A stretch of 64,000 bases of DNA from Marinobacter halodurans (GCF_004327985.1 NZ_SJDL01000009.1:62001-126000), one strand, 5' to 3'. Numbered from the stretch's first letter, positions 1 to 8,576 are shown. The notes: generated by a model not told the origin, from the letters alone. Numbers and translations: made by a program.

Positions 1-950
1 TAGGTCAGTGAACCCTGGAAGCCCAGTTCCGCCGCGCCCAGCCCCTGGATCGCAGTACCGATACGGGCGGTGTTCATGAAGGTGAACATGCAGTTCAGGC
101 CCTTGTTTTCCGGCCCGATCAGCCAGCCCTTGGCGCCGTCGAAGTTCATGACACAGGTGGCGTTACCGTGGATGCCCATCTTGTGCTCGATGGAACCACA
201 GGAAACGGCGTTGCGCTCGCCCACGGAACCGTCTTCGCTCGGCAGGAACTTGGGCACGATGAACAGGGAGATGCCCTTGGTGCCTTCCGGCGCGCCCGGC
301 AGGCGCGCCAGGACGATGTGGACAATGTTCTCGGCCATGTCGTGCTCACCGGCCGAGATGAAGATCTTGGTGCCGGAAATGCTGTAGGAACCGTCGGCGT
401 TCGGCTCAGCCTTGGAGCGCAGGATGCCCAGGTCGGAACCACAATGCGGCTCGGTCAGGCACATGGTGCCGGTCCACTCACCACTGGTCAGCTTGGTCAG
501 GTACACCTGCTTCTGCTCTTCGGAACCGTGCTGCTCGATGGTGTTGGTCGCACCGTGGCTCAGGCCCGGATACATGCCCCAGGACCAGTTGGAGGTGCCG
601 ACCATCTCGCTCATGACGATGCCGATGGAGCTCGGCAGGCCCTGGCCGCCGTAGTTGGGATCGGCGGTCATGGAAGGCCAGCCGCCTTCCACGTACTGCT
701 GGTAGGCTTCCTTGAAGCCGGTCGGCGTCTTGACCCCGTCCTCGCTCCAGGTACAGCCTTCCTGGTCACCCACCTGGTTCAGCGGAGACAGGACCTGCTC
801 ACAGAACTTGGCACCTTCCTGGATAATCGCATCAACCATATCCGGAGTCGCGTCTTCGGCACCTTCCAGGTTGGCGTAATGCTGTTCGCTGTCCAGAAGC
901 TCGGACATTACAAATTTAATGTCACGCAGGGGCGCTTTGTACTCAGGCAT
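1..950 (-). CDS. Acyl-CoA dehydrogenase, FadE/DmdC-like (3' end cut by window)
   Basis: This FAD-dependent enzyme would introduce the alpha-beta double bond in an acyl-CoA, the first step of beta-oxidation. About 316 residues are present and the C-terminal part lies outside the window. The start (MPEYKAPLRD, ATG at 950-948) is typical of the roughly 600-residue acyl-CoA dehydrogenases with an N-terminal extension. The motif TEPHCGSDLG, followed about 25 residues later by GTKIFISAGEHDM, is the flavin/substrate-binding signature. A Shine-Dalgarno GAGGTG lies about 6 nt before the ATG. The upstream region carries two back-to-back PsrA-type palindromes, consistent with control by acyl-CoA. The exact chain-length preference cannot be told from sequence. 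Confidence 0.93.
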   Translation of the reverse strand, partial: MPEYKAPLRDIKFVMSELLDSEQHYANLEGAEDATPDMVDAIIQEGAKFCEQVLSPLNQVGDQEGCTWSEDGVKTPTGFKEAYQQYVEGGWPSMTADPNYGGQGLPSSIGIVMSEMVGTSNWSWGMYPGLSHGATNTIEQHGSEEQKQVYLTKLTSGEWTGTMCLTEPHCGSDLGILRSKAEPNADGSYSISGTKIFISAGEHDMAENIVHIVLARLPGAPEGTKGISLFIVPKFLPSEDGSVGERNAVSCGSIEHKMGIHGNATCVMNFDGAKGWLIGPENKGLNCMFTFMNTARIGTAIQGLGAAELGFQGSLT

Positions 951-1048
951 GGGTTACACCTCATTCTCGGTCGTGTCCGGCGGGATCCGCGGGAGCACCG
1001 GCCTTCGGTTTGGCACGTGGGTGGGCACAGATGCCCAACCCGTTAATT

Positions 1049-1074
1049 AAACAGTTGTTTGAAACATACGTTTG
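1049..1074. promoter_or_regulatory. Tandem PsrA-like fatty-acid operator
   Basis: Two adjacent palindromes, AAAC-AGTT-GTTT (1049-1060) and GAAAC-ATAC-GTTTG (1061-1074), match the PsrA consensus (C/G)AAAC-N2-4-GTTT(G/C) known from Pseudomonas. They lie about 100 bp upstream of the acyl-CoA dehydrogenase start. PsrA is a TetR-family repressor released by long-chain acyl compounds. The regulator gene itself is not in the window, so the assignment is inferred. Confidence 0.55.
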
Positions 1075-1173
1075 TAAGTGGGCGCGTGTCAAGAGTCCGG
1101 TGAGCAATTTATGCGATCCGTATCATGCGTTGGAGAGAGCGCCCGCCGGGCCGGCAGGCCATGCGGGGAGGGA

Positions 1174-1830
1174 TCAGGCGGTTGCCTGGAACGCCGTGGC
1201 CGGCGTGTCCGATTCGAGACCGGTCAGCCCTTCGACACGGCGGTAGGTGGCCCCGGCGGCACGGCTGGCAGGCGCCGGACTGTCGCCGTCCTCAGCGCCC
1301 GCCGGCGATGTTGCGCGACCGCCTTCCTGCGCCCTTTCGACCTGGGCCTGCAGCAGGATCTGCATAGCCTGCGCTGCTACCTGCCGATCCTGGGACGACG
1401 GCTGTGCCGGTGCCAGGGCCGCCGCCCGGACCGTGCGCATTTTGTCGATGGTCGCCTGGGGATCGCCGGAAACCGGCGCGATATCGATGGGGACTTCGCC
1501 TTCGGTGGCGTACTGGGCACCGTCCGGCCCGCGGGTGTAGGTGAAGCTGGCGGCTCCGGCATGCTGGCCACCCGCCGACTGGTGCGCCGCTTCGTGGGCC
1601 CGGACTTCCCGGTCGCGCGCTTTCAGGTCACGCAGTTCGGCCAGATCCGAATCATCCAGCGATGCGTCCGATTTGGTGCCCCGGGCGCGAGCTTTAATAG
1701 CTTCTGAAGGAGGATCCGCCTGGGCGGGGCGGGAATCCGCCGGATCCGACAGCGCTCCAGAGCGTTGGCCGGATGCCGACGACACGGCGTAGGGGAGCAA
1801 GGCTCCAATGGACGCGAGAGAAGCGGTCAC
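1174..1830 (-). CDS. SprA-related putative metalloprotease (HEAAH protein)
   Basis: A 218-residue protein with a HEAAH motif at residues 79-83. Around it, the stretch (VRAHEAAHQSAGG, then GPDGAQYATEGEVPIDIAPV) is characteristic of the SprA-related / CJM1_0395 putative metalloprotease family. The substrate of this family is unknown. The flanking regions are Ala/Pro/Ser-rich and probably disordered. The GTG start at 1830 is chosen because GGAGG lies 6 nt upstream. It sits just downstream of a small flagellar-type gene and the biotin operon on the same strand, without an obvious functional link to biotin. No classical signal peptide is evident. Proteolytic activity is inferred only from the HExxH-like motif. 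Confidence 0.7.
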   Translation of the reverse strand: MTASLASIGALLPYAVSSASGQRSGALSDPADSRPAQADPPSEAIKARARGTKSDASLDDSDLAELRDLKARDREVRAHEAAHQSAGGQHAGAASFTYTRGPDGAQYATEGEVPIDIAPVSGDPQATIDKMRTVRAAALAPAQPSSQDRQVAAQAMQILLQAQVERAQEGGRATSPAGAEDGDSPAPASRAAGATYRRVEGLTGLESDTPATAFQATA

Positions 1831-1855
1831 CGCAGGCCTCCATCAGCTGTGCGGA

Positions 1856-2107
1856 TCAGGCCATAACGTCGAGCAGTGTCCCGAGGGTCTCGTCGGCGGT
1901 TTTCACCACCTGCGCGGAAGCCTCGACATTGCGGGCATAAAGCTTCATGTCGACGATGGGTTCGATCAAGTCGTTACTGCTTTCGGCACTGCCCTGCGGG
2001 CCATCCGTACCGGCACGGGCGATCTTGCGGGCGGACATTTCCATCCCCGCCATGCCGTCCTGAACACCCTGAACACCGATTGCGAAACTGTTGTTGCTGA
2101 TCATCAT
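1856..2107 (-). CDS. Small flagellar rod/hook-type protein (C-terminal domain only)
   Basis: An 83-residue protein whose second half (IVDMKLYARNVEASAQVVKT, then ADETLGTLLDVMA) resembles the C-terminal D0 helix shared by flagellar axial proteins such as FlgC, FlgE and FlgG, where the pattern is N-A-(K/Q)-V(I/V)-K-T-A-D-E-M-L. The N-terminal half (SNNSFAIGVQGVQDGMAGME) looks like a short N-terminal D0-type segment, with no central domain between. It could therefore be a minimal axial-like protein. No other flagellar structural gene is adjacent; motAB lies 28 kb away. The function is not known. It is followed closely by the SprA-like gene on the same strand. Confidence 0.65.
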   Translation of the reverse strand: MMISNNSFAIGVQGVQDGMAGMEMSARKIARAGTDGPQGSAESSNDLIEPIVDMKLYARNVEASAQVVKTADETLGTLLDVMA

Positions 2108-2152
2108 GGTGACCGCCTATTGGACCATGCCTGCATTGAAGCAGAGCACTGG

Positions 2153-2845
2153 TCAATTATCAATCAACGGTTTCAAATCGATACAATTTATCAGCGCTTC
2201 AATATCGGGCTCCTCCTGCCAGGGCAGTTCCCCCAACAGGGGTGCCGGCACATGCTCGCGCAAGTAGACCAGGTTTTCGGCTTCAACCGGCATGGGCTCC
2301 GGTGCCAGCCGGTTGGCGACCCAACCCGCCAGGGGCAGGCCATCGGCGCGGATGGCCTCGGCGGTCAGCAGCGCATGGTTGATACAGCCCAGTTGTAAAG
2401 GCACCACCATGATCACTGGTGAATTCAGTTCCTGGGCCACCCGGGAATAGGTTTCCCGGTCATTCAGCGGCACCCGCCAGCCGCCGGCCCCTTCGACCAG
2501 CATCAGGTCGGCCGGCCGCATCTGCATTCCCCGACACAATCCGGCCAGACGCTGGGCCGTCAACTGGCGCCCGGCCTGGACCGCCGCAATATGGGGCGCA
2601 ATCGCCGGCGCCAATGCGACCGGGTTGACCTGGTCGTAAGGCAAGGCCTCGGTCATTGCCGCCTGCAATGCCAGGGCGTCTTCATTGCGCAACCCTTCGG
2701 GCGTCTCCTCACAGCCGGAGGCCACCGGCTTGATGGCGACGGTGCGCAGCCCGGCCTGGGCCGCCGCGCGCAGCAGAACAGCGGATACCAGGGTTTTCCC
2801 GACACCGGTATCGGTGCCGGTGACAAAAAAGGTACGTTTAGCCAT
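2153..2845 (-). CDS. bioD: Dethiobiotin synthetase
   Basis: BioD uses ATP and CO2 to close the ureido ring of dethiobiotin from 7,8-diaminopelargonate. The protein has 230 residues, normal for the family. The N-terminal P-loop FVTGTDTGVGKTL (residues 7-19) and the downstream LVEGAGGWRVPL (about residues 117-128) are diagnostic. It is the last biotin gene of the minus-strand bioB-bioF-bioH-bioC-bioD cluster, beginning 15 nt after bioC ends. The Shine-Dalgarno is weak (AGGA about 13 nt upstream), so translation may depend partly on coupling to bioC. Confidence 0.96.
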   Translation of the reverse strand: MAKRTFFVTGTDTGVGKTLVSAVLLRAAAQAGLRTVAIKPVASGCEETPEGLRNEDALALQAAMTEALPYDQVNPVALAPAIAPHIAAVQAGRQLTAQRLAGLCRGMQMRPADLMLVEGAGGWRVPLNDRETYSRVAQELNSPVIMVVPLQLGCINHALLTAEAIRADGLPLAGWVANRLAPEPMPVEAENLVYLREHVPAPLLGELPWQEEPDIEALINCIDLKPLIDN

Positions 2846-2860
2846 GGTTTGATCTGAATC

Positions 2861-3700
2861 CTAGTCAGCGGCGCCTGGCGGTCGCCGGGCCATCAGGTAG
2901 CCGGCCTCGTAGCTGGCCACCACATGCCCCCCGCCCTGGCGCGGATAGCAGCGATAGAGTTGTTTGAGACGGCGCGCCCCGGTCAGCGACCGCCGCCGGT
3001 CCGGCGCCTTGTGGTGGGCGCCAAGGTCCTTGAGCTCCCGCAGCAGGTCGGCCGGGTGCGGGTAATCCAGGACAACGCTCTCCTGCCGGACTTCACCTCC
3101 GCCAAAGACACGCACCAGTGCGTGACGCATCGCATCCGGCGTTTCAAAGTCGTTGATGTGGGCACGCCCGGGATCCACCGCCTGCCAAGCCGCATCGAGC
3201 TCACCCAGCGTGCCGTCAAGTAAGGTGGAACACACCAGCCAACCGCCAGGGCGCAGAACCCGGAAACACTCGCGCAGCACCGGCTCCGGGTCATCGCACC
3301 ACTGGATCATCAGGTTGGAAAACACCACATCCTGACTGGCGTCCGCCAGTGGCAGCGCTTCGGCATCCGCGGCCAGCCAATGCGCATCCAGGGCGCGATG
3401 GGCGCGGGCGTAGTCCAGCATCTCCGGCGACAGGTCGACGGCGTTCAGGCACTCCGGTTGAAATCGTTGCTGCAACGTCTCGAGGAACAGGCCCGTTCCG
3501 CAGCCCAGATCCGTCACCGAATCCGCACGGCAAGCCGGCAACAGCTCCAGCAGACGACGCCCCATGTGCCTCTGAAGACGAGCGGCCCGATCATAGCTCG
3601 CCGCCGCAGCGCCAAAATCCCGGGCGATCGTCGACCGGGTACCGCGACGCGGATCGGTCACCTTATTGTGGTCAGGCCGCCTGGCCAGCGCGGTATTCAT
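2861..3700 (-). CDS. bioC: Malonyl-ACP O-methyltransferase
   Basis: BioC methylates malonyl-ACP with SAM, disguising the carboxyl group so that fatty-acid synthase can build the pimeloyl chain of biotin. The predicted protein has 279 residues. The SAM-binding motif I is VTDLGCGTGLFLETL, and later class I methyltransferase motifs (AVDLSPEMLDYAR, VFSNLMIQW, LRPGGWLVCSTL) follow in order. I chose the ATG at 3700 because GAGG lies 9 nt upstream and the family N-terminus (IARDFGAAAASYDRAA) follows soon after. This start overlaps the end of bioH by 29 nt. A GTG at 3661 is an alternative. Confidence 0.94.
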   Translation of the reverse strand: MNTALARRPDHNKVTDPRRGTRSTIARDFGAAAASYDRAARLQRHMGRRLLELLPACRADSVTDLGCGTGLFLETLQQRFQPECLNAVDLSPEMLDYARAHRALDAHWLAADAEALPLADASQDVVFSNLMIQWCDDPEPVLRECFRVLRPGGWLVCSTLLDGTLGELDAAWQAVDPGRAHINDFETPDAMRHALVRVFGGGEVRQESVVLDYPHPADLLRELKDLGAHHKAPDRRRSLTGARRLKQLYRCYPRQGGGHVVASYEAGYLMARRPPGAAD

Positions 3701-4415
3701 CCAGAAACGCCTCGATTTCCCAACGAACTTGTGTTGCCGTATCGCCGAAGGGCCAGTGGAAAAGGTCATCAAGCTGACGGGCATCGCCCCCTTGCGCCCG
3801 CAAGCTGTCGGCGCAGGCCGGATCGACCAGCGGGTCGCGACGGCCGAACAGGTGCCGCACCGGCACCTTCCCATTCACATCGGCCCAGGTACGGCGCTGG
3901 TCCACTTGCGCGAGCCACTCCAGGGTCCTGGACAGTACGGCTTCACTCGCCGGCGCCCCCGACTCAAGCCAGGGCGCCAACTGGCGCCGCCCATCCGGTG
4001 TCCCGTGCACCTGCAACCGCATGAACCGCTGCCACTGCCGGTCCGCGTGGCGTTCGAGGCCTTCCCGGAATCCGGCAAAGGTACCCGGCGCCATGCCGGT
4101 ATCGCCGTCGTCCCGGGACACAAAACAGGGATGGGTGCAGACCGTGATCACACCGGCCACCCGCTCCGGGGCCCGCTGCGCCATCGCCATGGCCAACAGC
4201 CCGCCCAGTGACCAGCCAACCAGCCACTGGCGACCGCAGGTGCGGGCCAGGAGGGTATCGACGGCGGCATCGAAGGTGGGGCTATCGGCCAGCAGGGCAT
4301 CGTCGAGGGACAGCGCCGCCACTTCAGCCGCCAGTCCGTCGACCCAGGACTCGATCATGCCGACCGGCGCGCCCCAGCCACTGATCAGCGTCAGTTGGTC
4401 AACGGGCGTGCTCAT
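3672..4415 (-). CDS. bioH: Pimeloyl-ACP methyl ester esterase
   Basis: This alpha/beta hydrolase would remove the methyl group added by BioC, releasing pimeloyl-ACP for BioF. Of its 247 residues, the nucleophile elbow GWSLGG, the acid region RRDPLVD and the late His in LFHWPFGD form a plausible Ser-Asp-His triad. Its ATG overlaps the TGA of bioF (ATGA, 4 nt), a sign of translational coupling. The position between bioF and bioC is the usual bioBFHCD order in many gammaproteobacteria. The context makes the BioH role much more likely than a general esterase. Confidence 0.9.
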   Translation of the reverse strand: MSTPVDQLTLISGWGAPVGMIESWVDGLAAEVAALSLDDALLADSPTFDAAVDTLLARTCGRQWLVGWSLGGLLAMAMAQRAPERVAGVITVCTHPCFVSRDDGDTGMAPGTFAGFREGLERHADRQWQRFMRLQVHGTPDGRRQLAPWLESGAPASEAVLSRTLEWLAQVDQRRTWADVNGKVPVRHLFGRRDPLVDPACADSLRAQGGDARQLDDLFHWPFGDTATQVRWEIEAFLDEYRAGQAA

Positions 4416-5581
4416 GCGGCGGTGCCGGCGATCGCTTCCCGGCATTCGGACAGGGCCCGCAAAAGCCGGTCCAGATGGGCTTCCGTGTGGGCCGCGCTGA
4501 AGGTTACCCGCAGGCGGGCCTCCCCCTCGGGGACCGTCGGCGGCCGAATCGCCGTCACCCAGATGCCACGCGTTTCCAGTGCCTGACTCAGGGCCAGGGC
4601 CGACCAGGCATCGCCCACCAGGATGGGCTGGATCGGGGTATCCGAGGGCATCAGCGTATAGCCCATGGCACTCGCCTCCCGGCGGAACCGGGCGATCATT
4701 CGCGCCAGGTGGGCACGGCGGTCGTCGCCCTGCTCCACCAACTGCACACTGGTACAGCTGGCCCGGGCCACCGCCGGCGGCATGGCAGTGGTGTAGATAT
4801 AGGTCCGCGCCTTCTGGACCAGGTAATCCATCATCAACTGCGATCCGGCCACAAAGGCACCGCTGGTTCCAAAGGCCTTGCCCAGCGTACCGATGACGAC
4901 GGGAACGTCCTCGGCGGACAGACCAAAGTGATCAATACTGCCCCGGCCTCCGGCGCCGATACAGCCGAAACCATGGGCATCGTCCACCACCAGCAGGGCC
5001 TCGTGCCGGCGGCAGGCGGCGGCAATCTCCGGCAGCGGCGCCACATCGCCGTCCATACTGAAGACGCCGTCGGTGACCACCAGCTTGTGGCCCTCGGTCT
5101 CGGCCAGCATCGCTTCCAGGAAGGCGACATCGGCGTGGGGATAGCGCCGCACGCGGGCCCGGCTGAGGATGCAACCATCGATCAGGGAGGCGTGGTTCAG
5201 GCGATCGGAGAAGATGGTGTCACCTCGCCCCGCCAGCGCGCTGATCACGCCCATATTGGCCATGTACCCCGTAGAGAAGAACAGCGCCGCCTCACGGCCG
5301 GTAAAACGCGCCAGCGTCTCTTCCAGCTCATGGTGGGCGCTGTGGTGGCCGCAGATCAGGTGAGAGGCGCCGCCACCCAGGCCCGTTTCCAGCAACGCAT
5401 CGCGAGCCGCGGCTACGCTGTCAGGATGATTGGCCAGCCCCAGGTAGTCATTGCTGCAGAACGAGAGTACGGACCGGCCGTCGACCACCATGTCCGGTTG
5501 CTGGGGCGTCTGCACCTCGCGCCGCCAGCGGTAGAGGCCATTCGCCTGACGCTGCTCCAGTTCAGCCCGAAAATCACGCAC
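4412..5581 (-). CDS. bioF: 8-amino-7-oxononanoate synthase
   Basis: BioF condenses pimeloyl-ACP (or -CoA) with L-alanine in a PLP-dependent decarboxylative reaction. The protein has 389 residues, standard for the family. The PLP-binding lysine is K235 in VVIGTLGKAFGTSGAF, and the DDAHGFG motif (residues 200-206) provides the cofactor-ring contact. It starts 8 nt after bioB ends and overlaps bioH by 4 nt, so it lies inside one polycistronic unit. No bioA is present in the window; the diaminopelargonate step must be encoded elsewhere. Confidence 0.97.
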   Translation of the reverse strand: MRDFRAELEQRQANGLYRWRREVQTPQQPDMVVDGRSVLSFCSNDYLGLANHPDSVAAARDALLETGLGGGASHLICGHHSAHHELEETLARFTGREAALFFSTGYMANMGVISALAGRGDTIFSDRLNHASLIDGCILSRARVRRYPHADVAFLEAMLAETEGHKLVVTDGVFSMDGDVAPLPEIAAACRRHEALLVVDDAHGFGCIGAGGRGSIDHFGLSAEDVPVVIGTLGKAFGTSGAFVAGSQLMMDYLVQKARTYIYTTAMPPAVARASCTSVQLVEQGDDRRAHLARMIARFRREASAMGYTLMPSDTPIQPILVGDAWSALALSQALETRGIWVTAIRPPTVPEGEARLRVTFSAAHTEAHLDRLLRALSECREAIAGTAA

Positions 5582-5589
5582 GGGACACC

Positions 5590-6651
5590 TCAGGCGGTTT
5601 GACGCTCGGTCGCGTCATAGAACAGGTGGCGATTACGTTCCTTTTCCAGCGCGTCGACGAGACCAGCCTCCCGCTCTTCGTCGGTATGGGCCTCACCGCG
5701 CTGCTCCGGACGGATGCCGAGGCGCTTGAACAGTTGGCGATCGTGATCCGCTTCCGGGTTGGCGGTGGTCAGCAGCTTCTCGCCGTAGAAGATGGAATTG
5801 GCGCCGGCCAGGAAGCACAGGGCCTGCATCTGGTCGTTCATGTTTTCGCGACCGGCCGAGAGGCGGACGTGGGATTCCGGCATGACGATCCGGGCAACCG
5901 CGATGGTGCGCACGAACTCGAACGGATCCAGGTCCTCGACGTCCTCCAGCGGTGTGCCGGCCACCTTAACCAGCATGTTGATGGGCACGCTCTCGGGATG
6001 GTGTGGCAGGTTGGCCAACTGCATGATCAGACCGGCACGGTCATCCTCATCTTCGCCCATCCCCATGATGCCGCCACAGCAGACCTTCATGCCGGCCTTG
6101 CGGACGTTGTCCAGGGTGTCGAGGCGGTCCTGGTAGGTCCGTGTGGTGATGATGTGGTTGTAGTACTTTTCAGAGGTGTCGAGGTTGTGGTTGTAGTAGT
6201 CCAGTCCGGCCTCGGCCAACTGGTTCGCCTCGTCCTGCTGGAGCATGCCCAGGGTCATGCAGGTTTCCAGGCCCAGGGACTTCACCTGCCGCACCATGTC
6301 CAGCACGTAGGGCATGTCCTTCCGGGACGGGCTGCGCCAGGCTGCCCCCATGCAAAAGCGGGACGCACCCTTGTCTTTTGCTGCACGGGCCTCAGCCACC
6401 ACTTTCTCGATTTCCAGCAGCTTTTCCTTTTCCAGCCCCGTGTTGTAGTGGCCACTCTGAGGACAATACTTGCAGTCTTCGGGGCAGGCCCCCGTCTTGA
6501 TCGAGAGCAGCGTGCTGACCTGTACTTCATTGGGATCGAAATGCTCCCGGTGTACGCTTTGCGCCTTGAAGACCAGGTCATTGAAAGGCAGGTCAAAGAG
6601 GGCGCGGATCTCGTCCAGTGTCCAGTCGTGGCGGATCGGGGATGCTGTCAT
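5590..6651 (-). CDS. bioB: Biotin synthase
   Basis: This radical SAM enzyme inserts sulfur into dethiobiotin to give biotin. The 353-residue protein carries the radical SAM cluster motif in [20 protein letters not shown] and the downstream residues that hold the second iron-sulfur cluster (e.g. CMTLGMLQ, and [12 protein letters not shown] near the C-terminus). I chose the ATG at 6651 ([10 protein letters not shown]) because AGGA lies 9 nt upstream and the family begins here; the frame stays open further upstream. It is the first gene of the biotin operon, about 67 nt downstream of a strong predicted promoter overlapped by a BirA-like operator. Confidence 0.97.
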   Translation of the reverse strand: MTASPIRHDWTLDEIRALFDLPFNDLVFKAQSVHREHFDPNEVQVSTLLSIKTGACPEDCKYCPQSGHYNTGLEKEKLLEIEKVVAEARAAKDKGASRFCMGAAWRSPSRKDMPYVLDMVRQVKSLGLETCMTLGMLQQDEANQLAEAGLDYYNHNLDTSEKYYNHIITTRTYQDRLDTLDNVRKAGMKVCCGGIMGMGEDEDDRAGLIMQLANLPHHPESVPINMLVKVAGTPLEDVEDLDPFEFVRTIAVARIVMPESHVRLSAGRENMNDQMQALCFLAGANSIFYGEKLLTTANPEADHDRQLFKRLGIRPEQRGEAHTDEEREAGLVDALEKERNRHLFYDATERQTA

Positions 6652-6724
6652 GGGAGTCGGTCCTGTAAGATTCTCACCAGGGCGGGTCGGTGCCGGCCCG
6701 TCTTTCTGTTCAAGGATTGAACGC

Positions 6725-6752
6725 ATGATAAATTGCCTGACCGCGCTGTCAA
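6725..6752 (-). promoter_or_regulatory. Sigma70 promoter of the bioBFHCD operon
   Basis: On the minus strand TTGACA (6752-6747) is separated by 16 nt from TATCAT (6730-6725), a near-consensus promoter. Transcription would start near 6718, leaving a leader of about 67 nt before bioB. The -35 box lies within one half of the BirA-like operator. The -10 box coincides with the start codon region of divergent comF. Confidence 0.7.
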
Positions 6753-7477
6753 CCTTCATACAACGAAAGGTTAACAGCTGGCCGCGTTCCGGCCACCCCT
6801 GCATCACCTGCCTTGCCACGACCCGGGAACCCGGGCTATGCCCGGACTGCGCGGCCGACCTGCCCCGCAATTCGCTGGCCTGCCGCCGCTGCGCGCTGCC
6901 CCTGGTCAGCCCCGGTGTGGTGGTCGGCGATGAACTGTGTGGCCGCTGCCTGACCAGCCCCCCGGACTTTGAGGCCACCGTCGCGCCGTGGCTCTACGGC
7001 TTCCCGGTAAACCAGTTGATCAGTGGTTTCAAGTTTGGCGGACACCGCGCCTATGGACGACCGTTGGCGGAGATGCTGGCCACGGAGTTGGAAGCGGGGA
7101 TCATCGATCGCCCGTCCTGCCTGATCCCGGTACCGATGCATCGCCAGCGCCTGCAGGCGCGGGGATTCAACCAGGCTGAGGACATTGCACTGTGGCTGTC
7201 GGACCGTTTGGGTATTCCGGTGTGTACGGATATCGTCAGGCGCCGACGGGAAACCAGCGCCCAGTCCGGCCTGAACCGACGCCAGCGCCTGCAGAACCTG
7301 CGCGGGGCCTTTGAGGTCGACTCAAGTGTCCCGGACCATGTCGCCATTGTGGACGACGTCATGACCACCGGTGCCACCGTGCAACAGATGGCGCGGGCCC
7401 TGAGAAGGGTCGGTGCAGCGCGGGTGCAGGTCTGGGCGCTGGCGCGGACGCCACAGGTGCCCGAGCACGCTATGTAA
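6725..7477 (+). CDS. comF: ComF family phosphoribosyltransferase-like protein
   Basis: A 250-residue ComF/GntX-type protein. An N-terminal zinc-finger region with paired cysteines (CITCL, LCPDC, CRRC, CGRC; about residues 27-80) precedes a phosphoribosyltransferase fold with the PRPP motif [12 protein letters not shown] near residue 210. ComF proteins are implicated in DNA uptake and single-strand handling during natural transformation; the role here is inferred. The ATG at 6725 has AGGA about 8 nt upstream and is the only plausible start: no other ATG or GTG lies before the zinc finger. Its first 18 codons contain the bio operator and promoter of the opposite strand. The 3' end overlaps the convergent flavoprotein gene by 8 bp. 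Confidence 0.9.
   Translation: MINCLTALSTFIQRKVNSWPRSGHPCITCLATTREPGLCPDCAADLPRNSLACRRCALPLVSPGVVVGDELCGRCLTSPPDFEATVAPWLYGFPVNQLISGFKFGGHRAYGRPLAEMLATELEAGIIDRPSCLIPVPMHRQRLQARGFNQAEDIALWLSDRLGIPVCTDIVRRRRETSAQSGLNRRQRLQNLRGAFEVDSSVPDHVAIVDDVMTTGATVQQMARALRRVGAARVQVWALARTPQVPEHAM
6746..6777. promoter_or_regulatory. BirA-like biotin operator
   Basis: The inverted repeat CTGTCAACC (6746-6754), 14 nt spacer, GGTTAACAG (6769-6777) resembles the proteobacterial BirA operator TTGT(A/C)AACC...GGTT(T/G)ACAA. It overlaps the -35 box of the bioB promoter, which is where a repressor binding holo-BirA-style would act. birA is not in this window. Confidence 0.65.
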
Positions 7478-8576
7478 GGCGCGCCGCCACATCTTTCGCC
7501 AACGCCAGGCAGGCTGTCAGCCCCGGGGACTCGATGCCGAGAAGCATGACCGCGCCCGGCAGCCCGTGATTCCGCTCGTCCTGGATCAGGAAATCGTGGA
7601 AGCCGGTACCGGGACCGCCCAGCTTGGGACGGATACCGGCATAGGCCGGCTGCAATCGGTCCGGATCCAGTGCCGGCCACCAGGTGCGGATGGACGCGGC
7701 GAAGCGCTCGCGGCGGCCGGGATCCACCCGGTAATCGATGTCGTCGACCCACTCCACATCCGGTCCGAAGCGCGCCTGGCCCGCCATGTCCAATGTCAGG
7801 TGAATGCCCAGACCGCCGGGCTCGGGTACCGGATACACCAGCGTGCCGAATGGATGGCGCCCCGAATAGCTGAAATAGCAGCCACGGGCAAACCAGGCTT
7901 GCGGGCGTGCCGCCACCGGGTAACCGGCCCAGCGATCCAGCAAGGCAATGGCATCGAGACCGGCGGCATTGATCACCCTGGGTGCCATCAGCTCGCAAGG
8001 CGAGTCGCCGCCGACCTGTACCCGGTGCTCACCGTCACTGGTGACCACCACTGCCGGTGCCCGGCAGATCACGTAGCCTCCCGCGGCCTCCAGATCGCCC
8101 AACAACGACAGCATCAGCGCATGGCTGTCGACAATGCCTGTGGTCGGCGAAAACAGGCCGGCATGAGCGGAGACATCTGGCAGCGCCTCCTCCAGCGCCC
8201 TGCTGGTCCCCCGCTGCAGGGGCACGTCGCAGGATCGGGCCCGCGCCTCAATGTCCGTCAGCGCGCCAGCCTGCTCGGGCTCGGTGGCGATAATCCACTT
8301 GCCGGTGCGGCGGCAGGGAATCCGGCGCTCCTCACAGTACCGGTAAAGGTTCTGCTTGCCCTCGATGCAGAACCGGGCCTTGAGCGAGTCCGGCGGATAG
8401 TAAAGACCGGCGTGGATCACTTCGCTATTGCGCGATGACGTACCCTCTCCCCAGTGATCGCCGGCCTCCAGGACCACAACGCCCTGTCCGGCCAGGGCCA
8501 GCTCCCGGGCGCAGGCCAAACCGACCACACCCGCCCCGATCACCACCGCGTCCACGGAAAATTGTTCTACACTCAT
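7470..8576 (-). CDS. FAD-dependent oxidoreductase, L-2-hydroxyglutarate oxidase-like
   Basis: A 368-residue DAO-family flavoprotein. The N-terminal dinucleotide-binding motif AVVIGAGVVGLACARELA (residues 10-27) is followed by the segment EGTSSRNSEVIHAGLYYPP (about residues 44-62), which is characteristic of L-2-hydroxyglutarate dehydrogenase/LhgO relatives. The C-terminal AGIRPKLGGPG and GIESPGLTACLA motifs agree. The likely reaction is oxidation of an L-2-hydroxy acid to the 2-oxo acid with electrons passed to the respiratory chain, but the substrate is not proven by sequence. It is a lone gene, convergent with comF and divergent from the EamA transporter. Confidence 0.85.
   Translation of the reverse strand: MSVEQFSVDAVVIGAGVVGLACARELALAGQGVVVLEAGDHWGEGTSSRNSEVIHAGLYYPPDSLKARFCIEGKQNLYRYCEERRIPCRRTGKWIIATEPEQAGALTDIEARARSCDVPLQRGTSRALEEALPDVSAHAGLFSPTTGIVDSHALMLSLLGDLEAAGGYVICRAPAVVVTSDGEHRVQVGGDSPCELMAPRVINAAGLDAIALLDRWAGYPVAARPQAWFARGCYFSYSGRHPFGTLVYPVPEPGGLGIHLTLDMAGQARFGPDVEWVDDIDYRVDPGRRERFAASIRTWWPALDPDRLQPAYAGIRPKLGGPGTGFHDFLIQDERNHGLPGAVMLLGIESPGLTACLALAKDVAARLT

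Noticed and set aside
168-1046. Long plus-strand open frame opposite the acyl-CoA dehydrogenase
   Set aside because: It is the antisense of a clear acyl-CoA dehydrogenase; the composition reflects high-GC coding on the other strand.
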